From Erpobdella octoculata (lineage: Eukaryota > Annelida > Clitellata > Hirudinida > Erpobdellidae), in contig OZ022238.1 of assembly GCA_963978895.1 (NCBI GenBank), positions 39,011,820-39,075,819 of the forward strand: a stretch of DNA of 64,000 nucleotides, read 5' to 3'. The notes beneath the pieces are model-generated. The model saw only the letters and a program-made list of their open reading frames with translations. It was not told the origin of the DNA and did not search any database. Of the stretch, positions 1 to 11,228 are shown piece by piece. A program made the position numbers and the translations under genes. How positions within the stretch are numbered: position 1 is the first letter of the stretch; every line of letters begins with the position of its first letter.

Positions 1-2160
1 TTAATACTCATCCTAAATCGATATTATTAGGTACAAATAAAGGACTACACAATATCTATACAACGTACTAAAAATTATTATCGAAAACTTAATAGGAAAG
101 ACGCTAGAATGCGAAGCACACTAAAATCGAGCAAGTTTGATTAATAAGCGAACCGACGCTACCCCTCTAGTCGGCGTTTTTCATCGCGCTCTCCGCCTAG
201 TCCGCGCAATAAAGTTATTCATTACAAAATTATAATCGACGATGGAGACAACCGTGACACCCATCAAAAGTTATATATATTTTTTCAAATTTTGCAATTT
301 TTCTCATCCGGTTCAATTCACACAAAAAAACAAATAGGTGAAACTAACAAACCGACTTTGAACTTTGGGTAGGGTTTAATTCAACTTTGATGTTAAATAG
401 AAACAGTGGTTTTCACCACCAAAATTAAAATGAAATCAATAACCATAAAACGTCAAATTTGAAAAATGATTCAAACATTTTATATTTGTTAAAACTTTAA
501 TCGAACTGTTTATTTATTATACAGGTGTTATTACTAAAATGGTTAAGAATTTAGAGATAATAAATCTGCAAAAATGTGTATAAATTGCATTATTATCAAG
601 CTGAATTATAGAGACTTGAAATTTTGTTCTAATTTACTATATTTTTAAATAAAAATTTTTGAGCTAGTCACTTTCCTTTCTTCCCCAAAAAATTCTTCAA
701 AATTCGATCAACTGCAAAATCGATGTGAAAAGTGTTTCGGCCGTGTGGTCCTTTGAATTCTCTAGCGTATTACTTTGCTAATTATCACCTAAATTATATC
801 TATTTAGTTGTAACAAACAAAAACAAAATTATTCCATTTTAAAAAACTCAATAATTTCTTGTTGCAGAGTGCAACGATCCATCGCAACAGAGATAAACAA
901 ATTTTTCGATATTTGCAGGTTTTTTTTGCTGCAAAAGGTTTTTTAAAATAATTTGTTGTAAATAATGTGATAAAAAAAATCATTAAATTGGATTTTTGCC
1001 TCGAAGTGGTAAGTGTGTAACAAAATCTTCCTTTTTTGCTGGAAACTTTACGTTTTTAGTATCACCGGGGAAAAATTAGAAAACCCGCTATACGTAGCCG
1101 TTCAATTTTTGAATTTCCTAATTTTTTTCACTTTTAATTTAAAAGTTTTAAATAATACAAATCATTATTTTAACTTTTCAAACGTATAGTTTAAACGTTA
1201 AAATATAAATGAAGAAATTAAAAAAGCATAGTAGAATTATCTGGTGGAGTCAACTTATAATTTTCAGTCAATTGCGCTGCTTGTCGGCAATATATTTTAA
1301 CACAATTTTTGCTGTTCTGTGTTCAAATCAAGGAATATTGATTATAGTTACTATAAATTTAAAGGGGTTGATGAAAATTAAAACTGAAAACTGTGATTAA
1401 ATTTTTGTTGAAATGATTGATCACATTTGAAAATAAATTAAAACGAATTACCCATAGATATATATTAGGTATATATCTATGGAATTAATCTTCAGAAATT
1501 GGTTTTAAGCTTATATTTTCTTTATAAATAAAGACTATTTAAACAAATAAAATATTTAAAAAATTTTTTTCTTAAATACCATGTTTTTGTGAACTGAAAT
1601 AGAGAAAATAATTTTTTCTGGGCTGTGTGAAAAATGTCTTGATGGAAGCGTGCATTAATTGCGGACATTCGTATAACGAACAAGCCAAAATTTTTAAAAC
1701 TAAAAACGTGGGGCGCCTTTTAAATTTATATTTAAAAAAGCGGGTCTATCCTGTTTATTTTATTTTTCATTCGTTTAATTTAATTTTATATGCAAAAATT
1801 TACCACATTTTTGATTAAAAATCGTTGAGTTTAAAGGATTTTCCACTTTTTGTTATTTTTATAAAACTCTTGTTTTGTGATATGAATTACCTAGAAAACT
1901 TTTATAATTGTTATTTTATGTTCTAGGTAGTACATATATTGTTAATAATGAGTACGATATTGGTGATTGAAGCCAAAAACTTTTTTTTATTTTTTCCAAA
2001 ACCATGAAACAGGCTAGGCAGCTATGCATTGGTGTCCGAAATTAAAAAACACTGAGGAATTAATGTTTATACAAAATGATATTTACAAAAGATATAGATA
2101 TCACAGTTTTATAAAATGTTGATATTGTTCAATCATTTACTCATTCAAGCACAATTGTTT
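1..2160. other. AT-rich non-coding stretch
   Basis: I see no gene here. Open frames are short, AT-driven and have no recognisable domain. A perfect inverted repeat lies at 1452-1464/1470-1482 (13-bp arms, 5-base loop TTAGG). The rest is poly-A/T-rich sequence with no repeat I could match to another part of the window. Confidence 0.5.
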
Positions 2161-2167
2161 GCAGCAA

Positions 2168-2345
2168 AAAAAGTTCAACCATATTTGTTGATTTTTATTT
2201 CATTGTTTATAACTTAGTTTTTTTTTCAGCTAGTGGAAGGAGTTAGTAAATCCGCGAGACACAAAAAAAGTTCAACCATTTTTGTTGATTTTTATTTCAT
2301 TGTTTATAACTTAGTTTTTTTTTCAGCTAGTGGAAGGAGTTAGTT
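2168..2345. repeat. Direct tandem duplication, about 95-bp unit
   Basis: The segment from about 2172 (AGTTCAACCATATTTGTTG...) to 2250 recurs almost unchanged at about 2268-2345. Both copies run through a poly-T tract and end in CAGCTAGTGGAAGGAGTTAG. The second copy abuts the tRNA-derived SINE that follows. Confidence 0.75.
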
Positions 2346-2476
2346 AACCCCGCGAGACACTGAACCTGAGCAATGCGTGTAAACTCCTTGCTTAAGGGAG
2401 CTACGATGGTAGCGCCGGTGAGATTCGAACCGCCGACTTACAAGCCGACAGGCGAACGCTTAGCCACCACCGCCAA
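2346..2476 (-). mobile_element. tRNA-derived SINE (copy 1)
   Basis: On the minus strand this begins with a tRNA-like head. It has an A-box-like segment (TGGCTAAGCGTTCGCC) and a clear B box (GGTTCGAATCTC at about 2410-2421), then a non-tRNA body (GAGTTTACACGCATTGCTCA). A tRNA-Scan-type fold is not convincing enough for a functional tRNA. The body shares the phrase around GCTCA/GAGCA with the SINE at 18262-18563, so the two probably belong to related families. Confidence 0.7.
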
Positions 2477-2699
2477 TTAACTAATTAACTTGAATTAAAG
2501 ACTGAAAGCAATTGAAATGATTTTGCCTATCCTGCGAAACTATTGAGTTTAGTAATGTAATTGAATATATAAGTTGCACATTCAAAGATTTTTGCCAGAG
2601 ATTTAGAAATAATTTCAATTTGAAAAACAATAAAACATCATTATTTATTTTACAACAGGCATTGTTTATTTTAAACATTATTTGTGTTTATTTAAAACT

Positions 2700-3000
2700 A
2701 CATTAGAAAACGTGAAAATAACAAGTAAAGGAAAAAACGAGTTTTTAACACAAACTTTGATTCCAAATACAATCGATTTAGAAATACAAAAGATGTTCAA
2801 ATTAAGTTGTTTTTTTATTGTTTTAATCATGTATTGTCATCCAATATAAAGCTATGCTGAAAGTTTCAGCTTCCTAGCTAGTCAAAAAGCTGGTTAAATT
2901 TTACTTGCATAATTTGTATACAGAGAAAGCCACACACACACACACACACAAACAGAGATTGTAACCTAAATAAAAGTTTGTAAAAAGACTAAGTTCATAA
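2700..3000. repeat. Interspersed repeat family A (copy 1)
   Basis: A non-coding repeat runs from AACAAGTAAAGGAAAAAACG to CCTAAATAAAAGTTTGTAAA and includes a (CA)n tract at 2931-2951. A near-identical copy lies at 16961-17190, and a partial one at 11229-11345. Conserved core: ATCATGTATTGTCATCCAAT followed by AAGCTATGCTGAAAGTTTCA. The transposon class is not evident. Confidence 0.7.
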
Positions 3001-3074
3001 GTGATGTAAGTGTAAAAACATGATTTTTACAATTGTATCATTAGAATAAAATAAACAGTTGGCAGTAAAATAAA

Positions 3075-4588
3075 TTAAGATTGTTTTCTGAAAAATGATT
3101 TTACTAAAATATAAAGAAATTCAAACAGTTCCACTAAAGTCATCACCGTAATTCCCATCCAGAGACTAAGCATACCTCCAACAAGACTCACCATAACATC
3201 CCAAGAATACAACGGATTGTTGACCATTAAATAAGGAACGTCATCTGGTATAACCAATTTCACGAGTAAAAAAGATTCTTGAATTTTTCTCAAATCTGAC
3301 CTTGTATCAGATTGATTTTCAGTTGTTTCATTGCTATAAAAATTGTTTATTTTTTTTATATTTGTACTTGAGTAATTATCAGAGCAATTTTTAAAAAACT
3401 TTAATTGAATATTTGATTCTAGATAATCAGGAGGCCAGGAATTTGACGATGAATCAAAACTGTATATTGTTTCTTTGCAAGAAAAAAGACATTCACTCTC
3501 ACAATTGTTAGAATGTTCTTTATAAACATTTGCAACACAATGGAATTGTTCGAAAATTTTAGTTAAATTCAATCCACTTCCGAAGACATCAGACATGTTA
3601 TTGCAAATCGGTACTTCTGACAACATATTTGGAGCTGAATACCAAGATCCAACGCAGGAACACTTTTGATAAGTTCTGACTTGCATACAAAACTCAAAAC
3701 AAATATCTTTTGAATAACTATCATTTTGAAATTTGCTTACATATTGTTGATCTGTACAGCCAAACTGATTGTAAGGTTTGTCTAATCTTTGAATATTTGT
3801 TTGAGTTATTCTGATATCATTTTCTGTAGAAGCTGCCAATGTAAGTCCTCGTTTGAAATCAGGAGTAGTTCCAGGTGGATGAATTGCCATTCGTACTCCT
3901 CTTGATTGAGGCGATATAAGAAGTGTTCGATATGGCAGTTGATATTTAGGGGGTGGTCCAACGTTTAAAATTAAGCTTAATCCTTTTGTATATGTTAGTT
4001 TAGTTAAATTCAGTTCACTTGCTCTTATTGTAAAACAGGTTTTATATCCCACATGCCATATTTTAGTAAAATTATTTTTGCAATCAAAACTGGTAACCCA
4101 ATTTATTGAATACAAAATGCATTCAACAATAAAGCTTGGACAATCCATAAAAGGTGTGTTTTTTGTGACAAACTGGCAACAAGACCTTTGACAGTATCAA
4201 CTTCTGCTAAAAAACGTAACAAAGTTTCTTTTTGATCTGGAAGCGATTTTTGATCAATTTTATCTTTTAATAATATTATTTGACTTTCAAACTGCTTGAC
4301 CTGCAAGTTATCTATGTAGCTATTAATAAATGGATTCAGATTGCAAAATGAAACATCAGGAAAGACAACTTGTTGATCCAATTTTTTTCCAAACGTCGTT
4401 GTAACTGGCCATAGAAAAAATTTATTGAATTGTGTTGTAAGTAGGAAAACGAGAATTAAACTGCAAGCCAATACACACAACAACCACAGGGTTTTTATAA
4501 ACAGATCCTTGCTTTTGAAGATTCTAGAAATTCCTCGAATTGATGTTACTTCTCCAAACCGTTTTAATTCTTTTTTTAGTTGTTGCAT
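3075..4588 (-). CDS. DEG/ENaC family sodium channel, intronless, one-base frameshift
   Basis: This encodes a degenerin/epithelial sodium channel subunit, a trimeric plasma-membrane cation channel (amiloride-sensitive type). The N-terminal part (start ATG at 4588) has a short cytoplasmic tail, membrane segment 1 at about residues 31-52 and the post-TM1 motif FPDVSFCNLNPF. The C-terminal part has the cysteine-rich ectodomain (FCMQVRTYQKCSC, CLFSCKETIYSF), then membrane segment 2 with the pore-type motif GGMLSLWMGITVMTL and a LVELFEF tail. The two parts lie in different frames. The shift maps to a T run at 4159-4164; one more base there would join them in frame. The span is 1514 bp, one short of 505 codons (504 aa), the usual size for the family. 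There are no introns. It could be a young pseudogene, a retrocopy, or a homopolymer sequencing error. Assignment to the family is secure; the subfamily and the gating ligand are not known. Confidence 0.88.
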
Positions 4589-4599
4589 TTTGAATCAAT

Positions 4600-4935
4600 A
4601 TTTTTTTTTTTTAAGTTACGCATACTTTTTTTCTATTATAAAATATTTAATTTAAAAAAAATTAATGAAGAAAATAAAAAATATTTTAAAGAATAAGAAA
4701 ATAAGATCGCCCAAACAAACGTAAAATTCATTGAAATACAAAATTTAAAACTGATTGAACATTGTCACATCCTTTTATTTAAATGTTTATCATTTTGTTT
4801 ATAAACATATCTTTTGCGTTTTAATAACTTAGATGCAGTCCATAGATTTTTAAATGGTCAAAACAAAAGTCATTAGCTAAATAGAAAGCTTTCATTTGCT
4901 AAAGTTTCTGACAATTATTATAAAAACAGATCAAT
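4600..4935. other. Upstream region of the DEG/ENaC gene
   Basis: AT-rich sequence upstream of the channel ATG (4588). No TATA box or other promoter motif can be singled out against the A/T background. No coding potential is seen. Confidence 0.4.
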
Positions 4936-5292
4936 AAATAACAAGTGAAGCAAAAAACAAAGTTTTTTAAAAAACACACTTTTATATTTTTACACTAATA
5001 AAGGGATCCTTTGACATCCTCTGGACGTTGATGTTGTCCAATCGATCCGAAAATTATATATGTTACATAAACAACAAGCATATTAGCATAGACAATAAAT
5101 AGTTCGACGAAATTATCACAAATAATTATTTAACTAAATTTTGTCCAATCGATCCAAAAATTTAATAGAATGCATTGTTAATCAGTTCGGAGGTATGTTT
5201 AAATTTATAAATCTCTAGTTTATCGGGAAGTTAATTTAAAATCGATTGCAAAATTTGACCACAGAGGCAGAAAAGTCAAGTTAAAACATTCG
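4936..5292 (-). repeat. Interspersed repeat family B (copy 1)
   Basis: A non-coding repeat of about 330-350 bp is seen in three copies: here (reverse), 19922-20247 and 34128-34448 (both forward). Shared blocks include TTGTCTATGCTAATATG, AATGCATTCTATCAAATTTT and GTCAAATTTTGCAATCGA. One end carries a variable (CTGT)n or (CAGA)n run. In this copy the block GTCCAATCGATCC appears twice. Confidence 0.75.
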
Positions 5293-5387
5293 TTTTTTTT
5301 AAATTATTTCTGGTTTGTAAACAACTCTGTGGCAAGTAACATAAAAGCAAGTCAATAATAAACAAAAACACTTCTTTATTATTTTTA

Positions 5388-5660
5388 CTAGCTGGAAACC
5401 AGACAATGCTCGGGTATTTCTCTCGTTATTTCTCTATCGTTTTCTTTCCTTTATGTATGTGTATATAAATATATGTTTTATATCAACAAGGTCAAATATT
5501 TCGCAATGATTGATATGCTCCTGTAATTTCCTCGGAAGCAGAAGGGAAGTTAAATAATATTTGTACGTTGTCGTATTTTTAAAACATTCGATCATAGAAT
5601 TGATGTTGTTAAGCTGTCTTTTTAAAAGACAGAAAAAATTTAGTTGCAGAAGCAATTTTC
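5388..5660 (-). mobile_element. Helitron-like end (reverse), boundary only at left
   Basis: CTAG at 5388-5391 is preceded by A, as expected for the 3' end of a Helitron in reverse orientation. It is followed by GCTGGAAACCAGACAATGCTCGGG. A diverged version of this end occurs at about 15360 (ACAATGCTCAGGTATT). The TC 5' end was not found, so the right limit is unknown; it may extend through the repeats up to about 6890. Confidence 0.5.
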
Positions 5661-6890
5661 AACAGAGATATTCGACGTCAAATCCGCAAGCCTTTATAGC
5701 CCAAAAGCGAAAGTGGGCTTGGTCGCACAGACTTCCGGTCGGCACCGAAAGTAGATCTCGTTGACCCCCTTGTATTTGTAGAATCTCAGGTCGCTGGCTA
5801 TTACAGTTTCTGAGAAATCGCAATTTCCGTGATCGGATTCCTATCTCTCCCGGCTCTCGCATCGTATTCAACTATAGTGGACTCGCCTGCGCATCGCACT
5901 TGAAGTCCTTTACAGACACTTGGCGTATTCGGACTCGAATCCATGAACGAATAAATGAGAGTGCAAACTTACAGACATAAAACTAAAAAAAAAATTGAAA
6001 AAAAACGCCATTTTTGAACGCCCATAAATCCATATTCGGAATACGAATTCGAAAAATATTTCCCACATCAGATGGACCCATTTAGGAGTCGTCTTCTCAT
6101 GTAGAGTGCAACTCCGTTTCGCTTGATGGCTGTAGCGTGGGTCAAAAAATAGTGCCGAAACCGGGGTACCGATTTTTAGCGTTCATAACTCCGGAACCGG
6201 AAGTCACGTGACCCTGCGATTCAAACTCTAATTAGGGCACATGGACCCCTATGTTTCTTTTGAGTTTGGTTTTTCAAGGTCACGTGGTTCCGGAGATATT
6301 CGACGTCGACTCCGCAAGCGTTTATAGCCCAAAACTAAAAAAACCGCCATATTGGAACGCCCATAAATCCATTTCTGGAATACGAATTTGAAATATTCTA
6401 TCCCCATCATGTGGTCCCATTCAGGGGTCGTCTTTTTATATAGAATACAGCTCCGTTTCGCCTAATGGGGTGTAGCGTGGGCCAAAAATTAGTGCCGAAT
6501 CCGGAGTACCGATTTTTGAACGCTCATAACTCTGGAACCGGAAGTTACGTGACCCTGCGTATCAAATTGGAGTTAGAGTTCATAGACCCCTATGTTCGTT
6601 TTGAGTTTGGTTTTTCAATGTTACGTGGTTCCGGAGATAATCAACGTCAATTCCGCTAAGCGTTTATAGCCCAAAACCGAAAATGGGCGTGGTCCCACAG
6701 ACTTCCGGTTGGCACCGGAAGTAGATCTCATTGAACCAATGTACTTGTAAAATCTCAGGTCTCTGGTTATTACAGTTTCTGAGAAATCGCGATCTGATTC
6801 CTATCACTCTCGGCTCATAGGTCGTATTCAACTATAGCGGACTCGCCCGCCCTCGCATTTGAAGTCCTTTACATTTTAATGATTTTGTCA
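5655..6890. repeat. Nested duplicated non-coding repeat block
   Basis: This is less AT-rich than its surroundings and is built of duplicated segments. A block of about 340 bp at about 6004-6343 (from GAACGCCCATAAATCC through GGAACCGGAAGTCACGTGAC to CCGGAGATATTCGACGTC) recurs at about 6355-6660. A second block of about 220 bp at 5690-5915 (from TTTATAGCCCAAAAGCG to ACTTGAAGTCCTTTACA) recurs at 6662-6875. No intact ORF or family domain is present. It is probably the interior of a non-autonomous transposon. Confidence 0.7.
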
Positions 6891-7600
6891 TAGTCAGGAT
6901 TACCTAAAAGTTCATTTAATTTACGCAAGCGCCACCTAGTGAACAATTTTAAGTGCGTTGCAAAATAAGTATTGAAATTATTTAAAATAATGATTAAATC
7001 GCTTAGGAAACTATTGAATATTGTTTTGTCGGGTGGCTAAAATCTATGCTGAAAGTTTCAAAGCTCTAACTTGTCTAAAAGTTGGTGAAAAATCAATTCA
7101 AAAAATTTGACCACAAAGGCAGCAAAAATTCACCACAGACAGAGAAGTCAGGTTAAATTAAAGTATTTAAAAAACCAATGTTATTGAATCTGCACTCCAT
7201 TTACAGCAGGATAGGAAGAGGCGTCACGTTCTGTATACTCTCAAGCTATCCAAAATGACAATTGTTTTATTCACTCAGGAGATGGCGACACATAGTGAAG
7301 TGAATGAGGCCATCGAAAAGAGTTTACACAGCAGCTGAAACACAATGATATACTGCATAAATTTGCCGCAATCCGCAGTGACGTTATGATCTCATCAGCA
7401 ATTGACAGCTGACATATTTTCTTGTTAAATTTTATATTAAAATGGGTCGAATCGACTATGTCTGGGGCTCAAAATCATATAAATACGGCACCGCTCTAAA
7501 GGCATAACAAAGCTGGTGTCTAAATCCAATCATAATTTACCATTAATGCTTACTATTAATTTGATAAAATTATATGAGAGCCACTTTAGTGAATAGATTT
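6890..7600. other. Intergenic, includes a partial copy of family A
   Basis: At about 7035-7165 a diverged repeat (CTATGCTGAAAGTTTCAAAG, then CACAGACAGAGAAGTCAGG) resembles families A and B. The remainder to 7600 shows no gene that I can support. Confidence 0.45.
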
Positions 7601-7601
7601 T

Positions 7602-7684
7602 AAAATTTTCAGCAATCGGAAAAATGATTGACTGAATTACAGTCAGTTTTGCCGGTCGCTGCAACTGCCACTGCCTCGACCATC
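7602..7684 (-). pseudogene. Degenerate duplicate of a piece of nibrin exon 3
   Basis: The stretch TTTTCAGCAATCGGAAAAAT to about 7684 matches 8517-8600, inside the third nibrin exon, at most positions (for example GATTGACTGAATTACAG against GATTGATTGAATTACAG). It lies about 150 bp beyond the stop codon of the intact gene. It is a short broken duplicate with no coding capacity of its own. Confidence 0.7.
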
Positions 7685-7831
7685 CAAATGTTTAAAAATT
7701 GAATTGCCACCAAGAAGCTTTTCCTAGTTAAAAAAACAACAGTAAAAAAAGACATGATTTTCACAGTAAAATTTTATATTTTAAATTAACAACACAAAAA
7801 AAAATGGAAAAAAATTATTGCAAAATTTAAT

Positions 7832-10103
7832 TCAGTCAAGATCACCAAAAGCTTCTGATGTAATGGCATCATAAACATCACTGTTAATGTGAGGTACAAG
7901 TGCCCTTCCACCGATTATCCTGGGTAATGCTAAGCTAGTTTCTTTGCTTTTAGAATTTCCCGATTTACAAAACTTTTTGTAATTTTGGACTTGTTTTCCA
8001 TTCCAAAACCCAGGTCTATTAGAAACAGCTTCATCATTTTCATCGGATGCTCTCGGCTGAAGATTTTTATTAAGAAAAACAAGTTTCCTTTCTTCAACTA
8101 CAGTGACTCCTTCAACTTTGAGTTCAGCTTCAAATTCAAGATTCTTCAAGTTGTAATTGATGTCATCAGTAGTTAAGAAACCAAGTGAACTGGCCTGTGT
8201 TAAAAAATCAGCTCTTTTTTCATCATGGCTGGTTTTTAATTTTTTGCTACATTTTTCTACAGTTGCTTCTATTGAAGCTGATGAGCTTTTATTGCCATTC
8301 AGTTTTTCATACGATGCAATACGTACATCTGCTTGGTCGTTATACATACAACTTTCAGAAGTTTCCATAACTAAGTTGGATTCAGTTTGACTGATTGGTT
8401 CACATTTTATATGAGCAATTTCATCCTGTGGATTCTCAATATTAGTAATGGAACGCTTCTGTTGAAGAATTGGAATGCTGTCAGGCTTTTTCTTGAATAT
8501 GGCAGTCACTTTGGTGGCTGAATTTTCAGCGATCGGAGAAACGATTGATTGAATTACAGAATCACTTTTGCACGCCGTTGCAAATGTCACCTGGCTTGCT
8601 GAAAGCTCAGTTTTTTCTTCTGCTGTTTTGACCCTTAAATCTTGGTTTTGTGAAGAAGAATTACAGTATAATTCTGTGTTGCAATGAAGAACGGCAAATC
8701 CGATCTCAGATTCTGGAATCATACGAAGCTTCGACCTGAAGTAAAAATTATAAGATTACACAGTCTGCATCTGCTAGAAATATAAAGAAATCAACTGTAA
8801 AAAAATTACTTGTTTAATATCTTGGAGATAAATTGTATATTTCCTTGATACCGACAAGAATTTTCATTCGATTCAGGAAGCATCACACAATTGTTTTTAC
8901 ACAACAACATTGCTCTCTCAGATTCTTTTAAATCAAATACTTCTTGGAGTACATCAACAAGCTGACTGTCTCCACTGCCAAGTTCTATGACAGGTCTGAG
9001 TCTATCAAATTGTTCTTTCATGAGAAAAATAAAAACTTTTCCAGAGAACATGCTTGAACGCTGAGGCAATGGACTAAAGGAAACATCAGAAGGATTAACT
9101 TGAGATTCTGCCATGATGGGGAGATAATCCTCAGGTGGAGGCAGTTTCTTACAAGCATTTTTCATTTCGATAGCAGCTATGAGGTCGGTGAAATAAACTG
9201 GACTCACTATGAGAGATTGTGCTAGAAGAGCAGAAGCAACTTTAATGGTGACTGATAAGTTGGACATGACGACATGAGTACATCCGTGGCACCAACCACT
9301 TACTAGGTGCCCTCCGAGTCTAAAAACCTACAATTTAATTTTTTTTAAATCAACTAAAGTTATTAAACCCTTGAACCAAAATGAGAAAATTTTTTAAAAC
9401 TGTTCAGTCCACTAAAGCAAAAAATAATGCTTTTGCACTTTATGATAACAAGCTTTCTTCAATATCTAACTAAATAAAATAAAATAATCATTTTATACAA
9501 CAAAAATAATCCAAATTGACAGATGACATTGTCACATAGTAACAAAAAACAACAGAAAAAAATTCAAATCTCAATATAATTTTAGTTTTGTAAAACTTGA
9601 AGCAAACTGATAACTTTGACTATGTTATTTCAAGACATTGAGTTACTAAAAACTAAAACAACAAACACATTGAAAAATGACAAATGCAAAGTGATAATTA
9701 AAAGAATAACCATTTTTTTCATGTCTTTTTTCTCACTGCTTGACAAGCAAGATGTAGTAACAAGCAATGTTTGGTTAACCACAATATATCCATTAGTACT
9801 AGAGGTTCCAAAAATGATTTTGTCCCCATGTTGCAATGGTCGTTCAGCTCCATTACTGATTCTCTCCTTGGAGTTAGACAACTGGGTACCCAACTTGGAA
9901 ATATCTTTCAGAATTAAAACCGATTTCTTTTTAGGATCTCCTACGCTTGCTTCCGTATGGTGAACTCTGAGAATTGCATGTTTTCTGCTAACAGAAACGT
10001 CGTTGACAATTGTTATGTCACTGTCCTTTCGTCCTACCGTATATTCTCGATCTGTCAAAAAGTAGACAAATTCACTCGTGGATTCATTTTTTAAAGCCCA
10101 CAT
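7832..10103 (-). CDS. NBN: Nibrin (NBS1), three exons
   Basis: Nibrin is the adaptor of the MRE11-RAD50-NBN complex. It recruits the nuclease and ATM to DNA double-strand breaks in the nucleus. Exons: 9711-10103, 8810-9327 and 7832-8735. All have GT-AG sites, and phases close to 1815 bp (604 aa; human is 754). The N-terminus is an FHA domain (residues 1 to about 110; YTVGRKDSDI, VSRKHAIL, LKDISKLGTQLSN). Tandem BRCT repeats follow (LGGHLVSGWCHGCTHVVMS at the exon 1/2 junction region; GKVFIFL; PESEIGFAV). The C-terminus keeps the Nbs1_C/MRE11-binding region (NYKKFCKSG, LPRIIGG). The terminal ATM-binding motif is less clear (ending EAFGDLD). The shortening relative to human falls in the disordered linker, as is common in invertebrates. 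The start ATG at 10103 opens MWALKN, as in vertebrates. Family assignment is firm. Confidence 0.95.
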
Positions 10104-10427
10104 AATCCTCAGTTTTTTAGTTCTCTATTTCTTTTTAAAGCAGTTCCACGTTTAAACCACTACTAGAACTAGACTTATAACTTAGAGTTAGTTAGAGTGA
10201 CATGACATAGAGACATAGACTGACAAAGACTCCAAGACAAGCATTATGTACCGAGACACGAGACAACAAAGTAAACAAGTATTTCCCGCAAAAATTGATT
10301 TACAGCAATGCAAATGGTTTCAATTTCTCATGCTAAAAACATAAAAGCCCATAAGTGCAAACAAAACTGAAAAAAATATTTAAAACCTAATTTATAAAAA
10401 AATCTGTAATGTCATTTTTATTAAAAA
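10104..10427. other. Upstream of nibrin
   Basis: This holds the presumed nibrin promoter/5' UTR. I see no distinct core promoter motif and no further gene. Confidence 0.4.
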
Positions 10428-10840
10428 CTAGCTGACCCAGCAAACTTTCTTTTGCCTCATAAATTATTTTCGTTTTTTTATCAAAAGTTTAATGTCGCTT
10501 TCCCGCTTTCGGTCGTTACCACGCTCCCGGTCGCCTTCCCACTCCCGCTTGCCCTCCCGTTCCCGGTCGCCTTTCCTTTCCTAGTCGTTCTTTCGCTTTC
10601 GTTTGTTTTTCCGTTCCCGCTTGCTTTTTCGTTCCCGCTCATTGTGCACTTACCGTTTCCGTTTGCTCTCTTGCTCCGCTCATTTTGTGACCGATTTGGA
10701 AATTTTTACAAAATCCTTCTCCGATTGCCTCGCAAGCTTGTGTGAAAATTACATTACGACCAGATGAATGGTGAAGCAATGCATAAAGGACTTACATAAA
10801 TACTTACACACAAAATCTCATATATCTTATATATATATAT
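10428..10840 (-). mobile_element. Non-autonomous Helitron, family 1 (copy 1)
   Basis: CTAG (10428-10431) preceded by A marks the 3' end in reverse orientation, followed by CTGACCCAGCAAACTTTC. The interior holds an 18-bp minisatellite (CCCGCTCCCGGTCGCCTT type, about 10496-10680). Next is the conserved core CTCATTTTGTGACCGATTT ... TTGTGTGAAAATTACATTAC ... AATGGTGAAGCAATGCATAA, also present at 30120-30315, 47689-49299 and 56450-56905. No Rep/helicase is encoded. The 5' end merges with AT repeats. Confidence 0.7.
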
Positions 10841-10963
10841 ATAAATCTCGTGTCATAGTGTTTGAAATTGAACTCCTACGAATCGGCTGAACCGATTTTT
10901 TTGTTATCCATTCAAGTTGCATATGTTATATACATTATAAAAGAAAATGAGCTTATATAGCAA

Positions 10964-11020
<57 letters not shown>

Positions 11021-11228
11021 TGTCTATCTGTTGCATTTTCCTATAAAAAAGGACATAATTGCTCCTCTTTGTTTTTCCAAAATAAATTTTTAAAATAATT
11101 TAAAAAAAATATTTTAAATAGCCTAGGACCTATCTTCAGACCTACCAAATGTACGCAAAAAATTTAATAAAAATCGGTTCAGCCTTTTCGGAGGAGTTCA
11201 ATTTCAAACACTATGACACGAGATTTAT
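10841..11228. mobile_element. Inverted-repeat (MITE-like) element
   Basis: Arms of about 58 bp at 10841-10900 (ATAAATCTCGTGTCATAGTG...) and 11170-11228 (...CACTATGACACGAGATTTAT) are inverted copies of each other with few mismatches. The centre contains an (AT)n tract. The target duplication cannot be told because both flanks are AT repeats. Confidence 0.75.
10966..11017. repeat. (TA)n microsatellite
   Basis: Uninterrupted TA dinucleotides inside the inverted-repeat element. Confidence 0.95.

Noticed and set aside
1209..1818. Two 63-codon ORFs near the left edge
   Set aside because: No domain, no splice context, composition equal to background.
2400..2476. A functional tRNA gene
   Set aside because: The B box is good, but stems are imperfect and a SINE body follows; a related SINE lies at 18262.
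7985..8390. Plus-strand ORFs within nibrin exon 3
   Set aside because: Opposite-strand shadows of the nibrin coding sequence.
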